In this document: piece after piece, positions 7,954-13,914 of the stretch
How positions within the stretch are numbered: the stretch's first letter is position 1
Layout of the letters: each line of letters opens with the position of its first letter
From: Actinomycetota bacterium
GTDB taxonomy: Bacteria; Actinomycetota; Actinomycetes; Actinomycetales; Microbacteriaceae
Assembly: GCA_009704705.1 (NCBI GenBank)
Contig: WLDR01000011.1
Location: 1-18,961, forward strand
Direction of reading: 5' to 3'
Length of the DNA: 18,961 bases
Notes under the pieces: model-generated
Database searches by the model: none
Told to the model about the DNA's origin: nothing
What the model saw: only the letters and a program-made list of their open reading frames with translations
Translations under genes and position numbers: made by a program

Positions 7954-8961
7954 CGCGGACGACAATCGTTCCGCCAGATGGGCGCCCGCCGTGAGCTCAC
8001 CAGCTTCAATCTGGCGAGCGAGCAGCAACGTGATTTCGTTTGCCGGAGCACGGCCGCCAAGTTCACGTTGAGACCCAACTACGAGCCCATTGATCTCTTC
8101 GATTTCAGCTCGACGGCCCTTCATCCAGTCTTGAAGAACTGTCGTTCTGGTGTCGGGTAGCGAGTAGTCAGTCAACACACGATCAAGCAGCTCGGTTGCA
8201 AACGCGTCAGGGCTCGAGGTGTCAATATCGTCCATTCCGAAGATGGGCACGACCTTGTGTCCGAGGGCGACGGCCGTGCGGCCAGCTTCTTTACCGGTCT
8301 CCGTCATGAATTCGTGCATGCCGGGCAGCGCAATCGCCTCAAGCAAGGGCAGATCAAGAATCGCCGAAGTGACGAGTTCCGCGGCGTTCGCGACGAGCTT
8401 CATCCACTTCGACGAGCGGATATCGTCAACGACATCGACCTCACCCGCGGCCGACAAAACCTCGGCTGCCTGTGTCACCCGAGCTTGAACTTCATCGTTG
8501 AGTCCACCGAGCGCAAACCACATTTCGGTCTGTTGGTTCACGACACCCGGTTCGAACATGTTGGCTGCGACTTCAATCACGCATCCCACGGTTCGATCTA
8601 CACCGACGACGTCGGCCATGTCGTCCACTGTCATTCCGTTCTGAACACCAACGACGAGCGATGTGGGTTTGAGAAGGGGCAGGATGAGTTCACACGCCCA
8701 CCTCGTGTCATAACCCTTGACCACGACGAAGACGATGTCGAATGGTTCACGCAAGGTGGCAACTTCGGCCAGATGGACTGCATTGAGTGGCGTCCGGGTC
8801 GTGCCCGACGGGGAATGGATGGTCACTCCCTCGCGTCGAATCACCTCAACGTGCGCGGGCCACTGCTCGACGCAGGTAACGTCGTGACCCGCTCGCGTCA
8901 TTGCGGCGGCTATCGCTGCGCCGTTCGCCCCGGTGCCGAGTACCGCGATTCGTGTGTCCAT
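7945..8961 (-). CDS. Ketopantoate reductase family protein
   Basis: A 338-residue NAD(P)-dependent dehydrogenase of the ApbA/PanE family, whose founding member reduces 2-dehydropantoate to pantoate for coenzyme A synthesis. The N-terminus has GTGANG (9-14), a Rossmann glycine motif; VQNGM is at 106-110; the C-terminal helical domain has SSKWMKLVANAA with Lys188 and Asn192 in the positions of the catalytic Lys and Asn of PanE. The family contains many paralogues with other substrates, and no panB or panC is nearby, so the symbol is left open. An upstream TAGGGT box suggests a leaderless mRNA. The gene is separated from dnaX by the SRP RNA. Confidence 0.85.
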   Translation of the reverse strand: MDTRIAVLGTGANGAAIAAAMTRAGHDVTCVEQWPAHVEVIRREGVTIHSPSGTTRTPLNAVHLAEVATLREPFDIVFVVVKGYDTRWACELILPLLKPTSLVVGVQNGMTVDDMADVVGVDRTVGCVIEVAANMFEPGVVNQQTEMWFALGGLNDEVQARVTQAAEVLSAAGEVDVVDDIRSSKWMKLVANAAELVTSAILDLPLLEAIALPGMHEFMTETGKEAGRTAVALGHKVVPIFGMDDIDTSSPDAFATELLDRVLTDYSLPDTRTTVLQDWMKGRRAEIEEINGLVVGSQRELGGRAPANEITLLLARQIEAGELTAGAHLAERLSSALS

Positions 8962-8973
8962 GAACCCACCCTA
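8961..8973 (-). promoter_or_regulatory. Candidate leaderless promoter of the ketopantoate reductase-like gene
   Basis: TAGGGT on the minus strand (8968-8973) stands six bases before the ATG, the same geometry as at mqo and dnaX. No Shine-Dalgarno is evident; the GGGTGGG present overlaps the -10 box. The -35 is not clear. Confidence 0.4.
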
Positions 8974-9019
8974 GAATGGGTGAGGTTTTGCGTTCAGCTC
9001 GCCCTGGCGCAAAACCACT

Positions 9020-9107
9020 GGAGAATTCGCCTAGTGGCCTATGGCGCACGCTTGGAAAGCGTGTTGGGTGAAAGCCCTCGGGGGTTCGAATCCCCCATTC
9101 TCCGCCA
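9020..9107 (+). tRNA. tRNA-Ser (GGA anticodon)
   Basis: An 88-base tRNA with a complete cloverleaf. The acceptor GGAGAAT pairs with ATTCTCC. The anticodon stem CACGC/GCGTG encloses TTGGAAA with anticodon GGA, reading UCC and UCU. A long variable arm follows, as in class II serine tRNAs. The T-arm is GGGGGTTCGAATCCCCC. A discriminator G and CCA are encoded. It is followed by a strong terminator and then by accessory genes; tRNA 3' ends are frequent integration sites. Confidence 0.96.
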
Positions 9108-9131
9108 TTGTGATGTTCCAGGACATCGAGG

Positions 9132-9169
9132 ACACCCGAACCCCCGAAAACGGGGGTTCGGGTGTTTTT
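9132..9169 (+). terminator. Rho-independent terminator after tRNA-Ser
   Basis: A perfect 15-base stem (9132-9146 with 9151-9165), GC-rich, with an AAAA loop, runs into five T residues (9165-9169). It would end the tRNA transcript and isolate it from mntA. Confidence 0.92.
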
Positions 9170-9213
9170 GCTTCGAGCAAATTACCGACCTCGCTTGGTG
9201 CGAAAGTGGTCAG

Positions 9214-9226
9214 TACACTTATTCCA
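9214..9226 (+). promoter_or_regulatory. Candidate leaderless promoter of the MntA/HepT pair
   Basis: TACACT (9214-9219) fits TAnnnT and is six bases before the ATG at 9226. No Shine-Dalgarno is present just ahead of the ATG. The -35 is unclear. Confidence 0.4.
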
Positions 9227-9531
9227 TGAGTATCGGGCTTGCTGTAGATCGATCAGCGATCGCTCACATCTGTCGCACGCACAACGTTAGCCGTCTCACA
9301 ATCTTCGGTTCGGCAACATCGGCAAAGTTCGACAGTAAACGCAGCGATGTCGATTTCCTTGTCGAGTTCGCCTCTGGAAGCCCGGATGCCTTCGGCGAGT
9401 ATTTCGGGCTGAAAGAGGAGCTAGAAAGTTTGTTGGGCCGTCCGGTTGACTTGGTAATGGCGTCCGCCGTCCGAAACCCCTATTTTGCTGCATCCGCAGC
9501 CAGAGGGGCCGAGGAAGTGTATGCGGCCTGA
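9226..9531 (+). CDS. mntA: MntA-type nucleotidyltransferase antitoxin
   Basis: A 101-residue minimal nucleotidyltransferase. The catalytic signature is complete: G28-S29 in IFGSAT, D41 and D43 in SDVDFLVEF, and a third acidic residue D75 in PVDLV. In characterised type VII toxin-antitoxin systems MntA transfers AMP groups from ATP to a tyrosine of the HepT toxin and silences it. The partner gene overlaps by 11 bases, as usual for these pairs. The ATG at 9226 is preferred: the frame is open much further upstream but that stretch passes through the terminator and tRNA. The spacing between GS and the first Asp is 11 residues rather than the common 10. Confidence 0.9.
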   Translation: MSIGLAVDRSAIAHICRTHNVSRLTIFGSATSAKFDSKRSDVDFLVEFASGSPDAFGEYFGLKEELESLLGRPVDLVMASAVRNPYFAASAARGAEEVYAA

Positions 9532-9859
9532 TTCTGCAGCGATCCTGTGGGATGTTCACGCGGCGGCGACTCGAGTCGCGGAGTTCATTGTTGGCCTCGA
9601 CGAGGCTGGCTACGCTACAGACTCTTTACGTCGTTCAGCGGTTGAGCGTCAACTGGAGATCGCCGGAGAGGCGCTAAATAACCTGCGGAAGAGTGATCCG
9701 GATACTGCGCAGCGGATTCCTGAAATCTCAAGAATCATCGGTCTCCGCAACATTCTTGCCCACGGCTATGCGGTCGTCGACGACTCCGTTGTCTGGGGCG
9801 CCGCGTCACAACGCGCGCCGCAACTTTTGAGCGCAGTGGCCGAGCTACTCGCCGAATAG
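9521..9859 (+). CDS. hepT: HepT-type HEPN RNase toxin
   Basis: A 112-residue all-helical HEPN protein, formerly DUF86. It carries the active-site motif RNILAHGY (R76, H81, Y83), matching the RX4HXY signature of HepT toxins, in which Arg and His form the RNase site of the dimer and the Tyr is the residue AMPylated by MntA. The ATG at 9521 overlaps the end of mntA; an ATG 36 bases earlier would add residues unlike the family. Both genes together form a complete and apparently intact pair. It lies directly behind the tRNA-Ser terminator, which suggests acquisition. Confidence 0.9.
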   Translation: MRPDSAAILWDVHAAATRVAEFIVGLDEAGYATDSLRRSAVERQLEIAGEALNNLRKSDPDTAQRIPEISRIIGLRNILAHGYAVVDDSVVWGAASQRAPQLLSAVAELLAE

Positions 9860-9930
9860 CTCCACAGCGAACCGCGTCGCGCACGTTAGGGCGATGCAGA
9901 GTTCGCCGTTTGTTGTCGACGTGATGTCGG

Positions 9931-9950
9931 GATTCGAACCCGTTCGAATC
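9931..9950. repeat. Inverted repeat with T-arm-like sequence
   Basis: GATTCGAAC (9931-9939) and GTTCGAATC (9942-9950) are perfect inverted copies two bases apart. Each strand shows TTCGAAT flanked by C/G-rich bases, the look of a tRNA T-arm, but no acceptor or anticodon stem can be built around it. It may be a tRNA remnant or a recombination site. Confidence 0.55.
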
Positions 9951-9966
9951 GGGGCCCACGGCGTTT

Positions 9967-9984
9967 GCGAAGCGCCAGCTTCGC
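9967..9984. repeat. Short perfect hairpin
   Basis: GCGAAGC (9967-9973) and GCTTCGC (9978-9984) form a seven-base stem with a GCCA loop, 16 bases from the T-arm-like repeat. No T tract follows. Confidence 0.5.
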
Positions 9985-10010
9985 GCCGGGGTGACCATTC
10001 ACCGCCAGTA

Positions 10011-10058
10011 ACTCCCTTGATGTAGAACCTAAGCAGGCGCTTCTGAGAGGGAGTTTTT
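10011..10058 (+). terminator. Possible terminator behind hepT
   Basis: ACTCCCT (10011-10017) pairs with AGGGAGT (10048-10054), followed by TTTTT (10054-10058). The 30-base interior contains a second small stem AAGC/GCTT. The loop is long, so this is weaker than the tRNA terminator, but the T tract points to termination of plus-strand transcripts. Confidence 0.35.
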
Positions 10059-10090
10059 GAGTTGGTGTGCAAGGTGTGCATGCACGTTGC

Positions 10091-10615
10091 TCAGAGAAGT
10101 ATGTCCAATTGTTTAGCTATCTTCTTGCAGCGATTCTGAATTGATTTAGCCCCAGTTTTGTTGGCACTTTTGATTCTCGGTATGAAGTCTTCTAGCAAGG
10201 CTTCGTCCATCTCGGCAAAGTCAGCAGCCGCCTGAAAGCCGTAGTAACCCACGATCTTGCTCTTGTCAGTTTCCGCCCACTCCATTACAACGTCATACGC
10301 TCTTTTTGTTTGGGCCTGAGTTAGATCAAGATGGACCAAAAGCTGGGGAACGTGCCAACGCACTTCTTGTTGTTTGTAAAGCTCGAGATTCTTGATCAAT
10401 TCCTTGGCGAATGGCTTTACCGAGTCAGGCTTTTGCTCGGCTACCCGCATGGCAACATAGCTTGCCCTCATCGCTACAACGGGGTCTTCATCCAAAAAGA
10501 GCCCATAAATCTCAGACAGACTCGAGGGGTCTTTGAGCAACCTCTGAATTACCTCATCCGCTTCGCCAACCGAGGTTCTGGTGCCGCCAGAAAGTTGCTC
10601 TCTAAACCGATTCAC
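10091..10615 (-). CDS. HEAT-like helical repeat protein, unknown function
   Basis: A soluble protein of 174 residues with no signal peptide or membrane segment. Helix-turn-helix repeats spaced about 35-40 residues apart (for example DEDPVVAMRASYVAMRVAEQ and EVRWHVPQLLVHLDL) look like HEAT or alkylation-repair-type repeats. The C-terminus is lysine-rich. I chose the GTG at 10615 because GGAGGG stands seven bases before it; GTG/ATG starts at 10633 and 10630 are alternatives with a poorly spaced AAAGG. The gene stands alone on the minus strand between the toxin-antitoxin pair and a surface-protein gene and looks more AT-rich than the core genes. Such repeats usually bind proteins or DNA; I cannot assign a partner. 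Confidence 0.7.
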   Translation of the reverse strand: MNRFREQLSGGTRTSVGEADEVIQRLLKDPSSLSEIYGLFLDEDPVVAMRASYVAMRVAEQKPDSVKPFAKELIKNLELYKQQEVRWHVPQLLVHLDLTQAQTKRAYDVVMEWAETDKSKIVGYYGFQAAADFAEMDEALLEDFIPRIKSANKTGAKSIQNRCKKIAKQLDILL

Positions 10616-10816
10616 AGCAGGACCCTCCATCACCTTTCAATGCCCCAGGGCAACAAACTTTGCCTCAGGATTATCGTCTGAAGTATTCGCGGTAAATGCA
10701 ACAATTTGCGCACGGAAGTCTTCTCGTGGAACCACAGTCCGGGCTCACACGCAGGCCTCGCCTGTGCGCGATTGGACACGCAGAAATAGGAAAGTGAACT
10801 GCACTTTATTTGACGC

Positions 10817-10822
10817 TAATAT
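10817..10822 (+). promoter_or_regulatory. Candidate -10 box for the LPxTG protein gene
   Basis: TAATAT lies 41 bases ahead of the GTG start and fits TAnnnT. It would give a leader of about 35 bases containing AAAGGA. The -35 region (around 10794-10799) matches poorly. Confidence 0.35.
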
Positions 10823-10863
10823 GTTCACGATCAATGTTCCCCTCACGTAAAGGACGTGAATCC

Positions 10864-11487
10864 GTGAAAAAGAAATTCGCTCTGGCCGCTTTAGGCGTGG
10901 TCGTTTCCGCAGTAACAGTGCTGGGTGTTTCGCCGGCGCAGGCGGCCACCGTTGGGAGCACTGAGAAATACGTGCTGTGTGACGCTGCCGATGGTGCCGA
11001 AACGTTCACCATTGCAGGGGTGACGGCAGGGGACCTTCTGGTCTACAACTTCGCTAAGTTCACTAACGTCAGCGATTACACCACCTCCTACATTGAGCCC
11101 TACATCCTTGTTGGTGACGCGGCCAACGAAACCAGATCGTTCACGGTGGCTGACGTGGCGGCCCTGGCAAATCAGGCGGGAATTACCGATTGGCCGCTTG
11201 AAATGAACGTTGTCGTCTACCCTGCGGGCACCACTAATTTCAACTTTGAAACCGCTCCACCGGGGGTGCCGACCGAGTATTTTGCTGTCGGGATTAAGTC
11301 TCTTGGTGGTGGCCTCTATGAAGCATGTCCGAAGCCTGCTGTCGCGGACGCGCCCGTAGCGGACCAACTGCCAGACACGGGCGCCAACGGCTCAACGATT
11401 GGTGTTTTCTCCGCAATCGCAGCTGGCCTGCTCGCTGCCGGCGCGCTCGCGCTCGTCACGGTCCGTCGCCGCTTCGCGCGCAACTAG
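10864..11487 (+). CDS. LPxTG-anchored cell-wall surface protein
   Basis: A 207-residue secreted protein. Residues 1-28 are a signal peptide (basic VKKK, hydrophobic core, likely cleavage after PAQAA). The C-terminus is a complete sortase signal: LPDTG (169-173), a hydrophobic stretch, and a basic tail RRRFARN. The body has no domain I recognise; it looks beta-rich and has only two cysteines (C39 and one in YEACPKP), which could form a disulfide spanning most of the mature domain. The GTG at 10864 is chosen because the signal peptide begins there and AAAGGA lies nine to ten bases upstream; an in-frame ATG further upstream spoils the signal peptide. No sortase gene is in the window. Confidence 0.85.
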   Translation: MKKKFALAALGVVVSAVTVLGVSPAQAATVGSTEKYVLCDAADGAETFTIAGVTAGDLLVYNFAKFTNVSDYTTSYIEPYILVGDAANETRSFTVADVAALANQAGITDWPLEMNVVVYPAGTTNFNFETAPPGVPTEYFAVGIKSLGGGLYEACPKPAVADAPVADQLPDTGANGSTIGVFSAIAAGLLAAGALALVTVRRRFARN

Positions 11488-11519
11488 AGTCACGCGCGAC
11501 GTCCTCGGCCAACCCTGTC

Positions 11520-11554
11520 ATGATTCCCCGAGCCATTTTGGCTCGGGGAATCAT
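11520..11554 (+). terminator. Strong hairpin behind the LPxTG gene
   Basis: A perfect 15-base stem (11520-11534 with 11540-11554) with an ATTTT loop lies 33 bases behind the LPxTG stop. There is no T tract on either strand, so it is either a tract-less terminator, as reported in actinobacteria, or an mRNA 3'-end stabiliser. Confidence 0.65.
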
Positions 11555-11691
11555 GCGCGCGCATCCGCCTCACGACGGACGCGTCGCAAAGCTATCCGGG
11601 GGATTTGCTCAATGTTCAGTTCGAGCCTGTCAGGGTTGGGTTGGTCTGGGCCGAGTGGCAACAGACGAGCAGAGGGGTAGCCTCCGGTTTG

Positions 11692-12303
11692 TCACTTCGA
11701 AAACTGAGTAACTCCGAGCCACGATCGCTCCAGCAAGTTTTCAATTACCGATGGACTGATTTCCGGCCTGAAAGGATTATTGCCACTCGCAAGCATTGCA
11801 AAGCCGTGCACAATCGACCAGGCAAAGTTTGCTACAGACTCGAGCTCTGCTGGCTTGACTAAGCCTTCGTTACACAGATCAAGAATTGCGTCATGCAAGA
11901 TAGCTCTAGCCGAGGGGTTATCTTCGCGCTGGGGTGACGCATCACAGTCAATGAATGCAACGGCAAAAAGACCCGGCTCTTCCAAGCCAAAGCGAATGTA
12001 TTCGCGGCCGGTAGCCATGAACTTGCGTTTAACGTCTTCTTCGTTTTCTAGGGCTTCCAACATCCGTCTTGCAAGCTCTTCTCTAGCCTGCTGTGAGATT
12101 GCAGCCTTCAAGTTCTCCCCACTGGGGAAGTGTCGATAGACCGCCATTGGTGTCACACCAACCATCTTGGCCAGGTGGGTCACACCGAGATTCCGAAAAC
12201 CTGAGGCCTTGGCTTCTTTCATCCCAACCGTAAGAAGGGCCTCTTCTAGGTTGCCGTGATGATAGGTCTTTTTGTTCATGAGTTTGATGTTGACGGGATA
12301 CAC
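11692..12303 (-). CDS. TetR family regulator (first)
   Basis: A 203-residue transcription factor. The N-terminal DNA-binding domain has the TetR helix-turn-helix (about 38-60: LGVTHLAKMVGVTPMAVYRHFP), followed by a helical ligand-binding domain with WSIVHGFAML typical of the TetR_C_33-like group. It is transcribed away from the epimerase-like gene, and palindromes fill the gap between them, so it probably represses both itself and its neighbour. The start at 12303 keeps eight extra residues; an ATG at 12279 (MNKKTYHHGNL) is an alternative and matches the usual TetR N-terminus better, but neither has a good Shine-Dalgarno. The inducer is unknown. Confidence 0.88.
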   Translation of the reverse strand: MYPVNIKLMNKKTYHHGNLEEALLTVGMKEAKASGFRNLGVTHLAKMVGVTPMAVYRHFPSGENLKAAISQQAREELARRMLEALENEEDVKRKFMATGREYIRFGLEEPGLFAVAFIDCDASPQREDNPSARAILHDAILDLCNEGLVKPAELESVANFAWSIVHGFAMLASGNNPFRPEISPSVIENLLERSWLGVTQFSK

Positions 12304-12316
12304 ATGAGCCTACTAT
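12290..12316 (+). promoter_or_regulatory. Candidate promoter of the epimerase-like gene
   Basis: TTGACG (12290-12295) and TACTAT (12311-12316) face the plus-strand gene with a 15-base spacer, somewhat short. The -10 box lies inside the palindromic operator. The -35 lies within the start region of the divergent TetR gene. Confidence 0.45.
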
Positions 12317-12333
12317 GTTTAGTAGATAAACAT
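12310..12333. promoter_or_regulatory. Palindromic operator between TetR and the epimerase-like gene
   Basis: Two overlapping perfect inverted repeats are visible: CTACTA-TGTT-TAGTAG (12310-12325) and ATGTTTA-GTAGA-TAAACAT (12315-12333). Both are in the 15-20 base size range of TetR operators and cover the plus-strand -10 box, fitting repression of the divergent pair. Confidence 0.65.
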
Positions 12334-12349
12334 TAGAGGAGAACCGCAA

Positions 12350-13279
12350 TTGAGTGATTTAAATGTTGTCATCGGCAACGGAACTATCGGTGGAAGGCTT
12401 GCCAGAATCCTTGCGGCCGATGGTAAGCGGGTTGTTCTTGTGGCCCGATCGGCCGCCACTGAGACTATCCCCGGTGTGACGCAAGAAGTCGCTGACGCAA
12501 CTTCTATCGAGGCGCTGCTGTCAGCTGCCCCAAAAGCCAAGACTGTCTTCAACTGCGCCAACCCTCCGTATAACGAGTGGCAAACGGAATGGCCCAAGCT
12601 TGCAAACGCAGTCAACGAATACGCAATGCGCGCCGGCGCTGATCTGGTGATTTGTTCAAACCTCTACGGCTATGGTCCGTACGACGGCGAACTGACTGAA
12701 AACCAGCCACTGAACGCTACCTGGCGAAATGGCCAAGCCAGAGCCAAGGTTTGGAAAGAGGCCTTGGAACTGCATACTGCGGGCAAACTCCGCGTCACAG
12801 AAGTTCGCGGCTCCGACTACATTTGTGCGAACGCGCAAAGCCGCATGGGCGACCGAGTGGTACCAAACCTTATGCAGGGCAAGCCAATTCAACTTCTTGG
12901 AGCTTTGGATCAACCTCATAGCTGGACCGATCCGGATGATGTGGCACGACTCATGAAGACCCTCGCCGAAGATGACCGGAGCTGGGGTAGGCCTTGGCAT
13001 GTTCCAAGTAATGAGCCCAAAACCCAACGGCAAGTGGTTGCGGACATCGCCACCGAACTGGGCGTCTCAAGCTATCGAGTAAGTGCGGTTGGCGTCGCCA
13101 TGGAAGCAATCCTCGGGCTCTTTAGCCCGATGATGAGGGAACTTAACCGAGGTAGCTACCAGTTCTCCAAACCGTTCATTGTTAGCTCGAAAGCAGCAAC
13201 TGAAACCTTTGGATTGAAAGCCAAGCCCTGGAAAAAAGTGATTCGCGACCTTGTCATTGAGTATCAGCAAAGACGATAG
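12350..13279 (+). CDS. NAD(P)-binding epimerase/dehydratase-like protein
   Basis: A 309-residue protein of the extended short-chain dehydrogenase (NAD-dependent epimerase) type. The N-terminal Rossmann motif is VVIGNGTIGGRLARI with G9, G11 and G14. Further family marks are VFNCANPPYNEW, SNLYGYGPYDGELTE and a late segment SWTDPDDVARLM. The usual YxxxK catalytic pair is not evident; the segment around ATWRNGQARAKVWKE occupies its place, so the chemistry may differ from classical epimerases. The start is TTG, supported by AGAGGAG (12335-12341) eight bases before it. It is divergent from a TetR gene and probably controlled by it. The membrane protein that follows after 64 bases may be in the same operon. 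Confidence 0.82.
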   Translation: MSDLNVVIGNGTIGGRLARILAADGKRVVLVARSAATETIPGVTQEVADATSIEALLSAAPKAKTVFNCANPPYNEWQTEWPKLANAVNEYAMRAGADLVICSNLYGYGPYDGELTENQPLNATWRNGQARAKVWKEALELHTAGKLRVTEVRGSDYICANAQSRMGDRVVPNLMQGKPIQLLGALDQPHSWTDPDDVARLMKTLAEDDRSWGRPWHVPSNEPKTQRQVVADIATELGVSSYRVSAVGVAMEAILGLFSPMMRELNRGSYQFSKPFIVSSKAATETFGLKAKPWKKVIRDLVIEYQQRR

Positions 13280-13343
13280 TCAAGGCAATAGCGCGTCCTA
13301 CCCAATTGATTGCAACTGACCAAAGCTAGAAAGGAAACAAAAA

Positions 13344-13757
13344 ATGAGTGATGCATCACGGTGGATGATTGCCCTTGCCTTCATTTCGCTGCCCACGATT
13401 GCCTATGGAGGGCAATTCCTTTTGTCGATTCTGAAAAGACAAAAAGGCACAGAGAAAATCACTGCCATTCAGCGTGATTACTTCAGAGCCGGTCACGCTC
13501 ACGCAGGTGTTCTTGTGATCTTGAGCATCATCGGGCAATTGGTTCTCGACTTTTCGCTGTTCAACGAAACGTTGGTATGGGCCATGCGAATTGGATTGTT
13601 CGTTGCGCCCCTCCTGATTTCAGGTGGCTTCTTCGGAGGAGCACCGACCACGGCCGATGGTAAGCCCGGTGCACTCGTGAAACTGATTCCCATTGGTGCG
13701 GTTGTCATGAGTGTGTCAACGCTCGGTGTTGGCTTGAGTTTGCTTATTTCGATTTAG
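13344..13757 (+). CDS. Small four-helix membrane protein, unknown
   Basis: A 137-residue integral membrane protein with about four hydrophobic segments (roughly 7-28, 50-70, 78-98 and 113-135). A conspicuous motif RAGHAHAGVL just before the second helix supplies two His residues near the membrane surface and might bind a metal or haem; this is speculation. AAAGGA lies about ten bases ahead of the ATG. It follows the epimerase-like gene on the same strand, so TetR control is plausible. I do not recognise the family with confidence. Confidence 0.7.
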   Translation: MSDASRWMIALAFISLPTIAYGGQFLLSILKRQKGTEKITAIQRDYFRAGHAHAGVLVILSIIGQLVLDFSLFNETLVWAMRIGLFVAPLLISGGFFGGAPTTADGKPGALVKLIPIGAVVMSVSTLGVGLSLLISI

Positions 13758-13789
13758 GCTTTAGCCGAGATCTCGTCGACGATTACCGG

Positions 13790-13891
13790 ATGACTTTCTT
13801 CGAATCCTCCGACGGCTCATTCGATGCTTCGGGTGCTCTCGTCGTTGGCGATGTTGACGTGCCAAGCCTCCAGGGGTGCTTCCCGGCATAG
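13790..13891 (+). other. Possible gene remnant or small ORF in the convergent gap
   Basis: Between the membrane protein and the convergent MFS gene lie about 155 bases. One plus-strand frame reads 33 residues from ATG, MTFFESSDGSFDASGALVVG onward, ending GCFPA, and is open upstream as well into the previous gene. It has protein-like composition but no ribosome-binding site, so it could be the tail of a decayed gene. Confidence 0.25.
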
Positions 13892-13914
13892 CGACTCGGG
13901 TTCCGTGACGGCGA

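Noticed and set aside
8257..9225. Long plus-strand frame leading into mntA
   Set aside because: It runs antisense to the ketopantoate-reductase-like gene and through a tRNA and its terminator; only the part from 9226 has family features.
9081..9960. Direct att duplication of the tRNA-Ser 3' end flanking the toxin-antitoxin pair
   Set aside because: The sequence near 9931 shares only the generic TTCGAAT core, not the tRNA-Ser acceptor end, so no att repeat is supported.
9921..9990. Complete tRNA on the minus strand
   Set aside because: Only a T-arm-like element fits; no matching acceptor, D or anticodon arm could be found.
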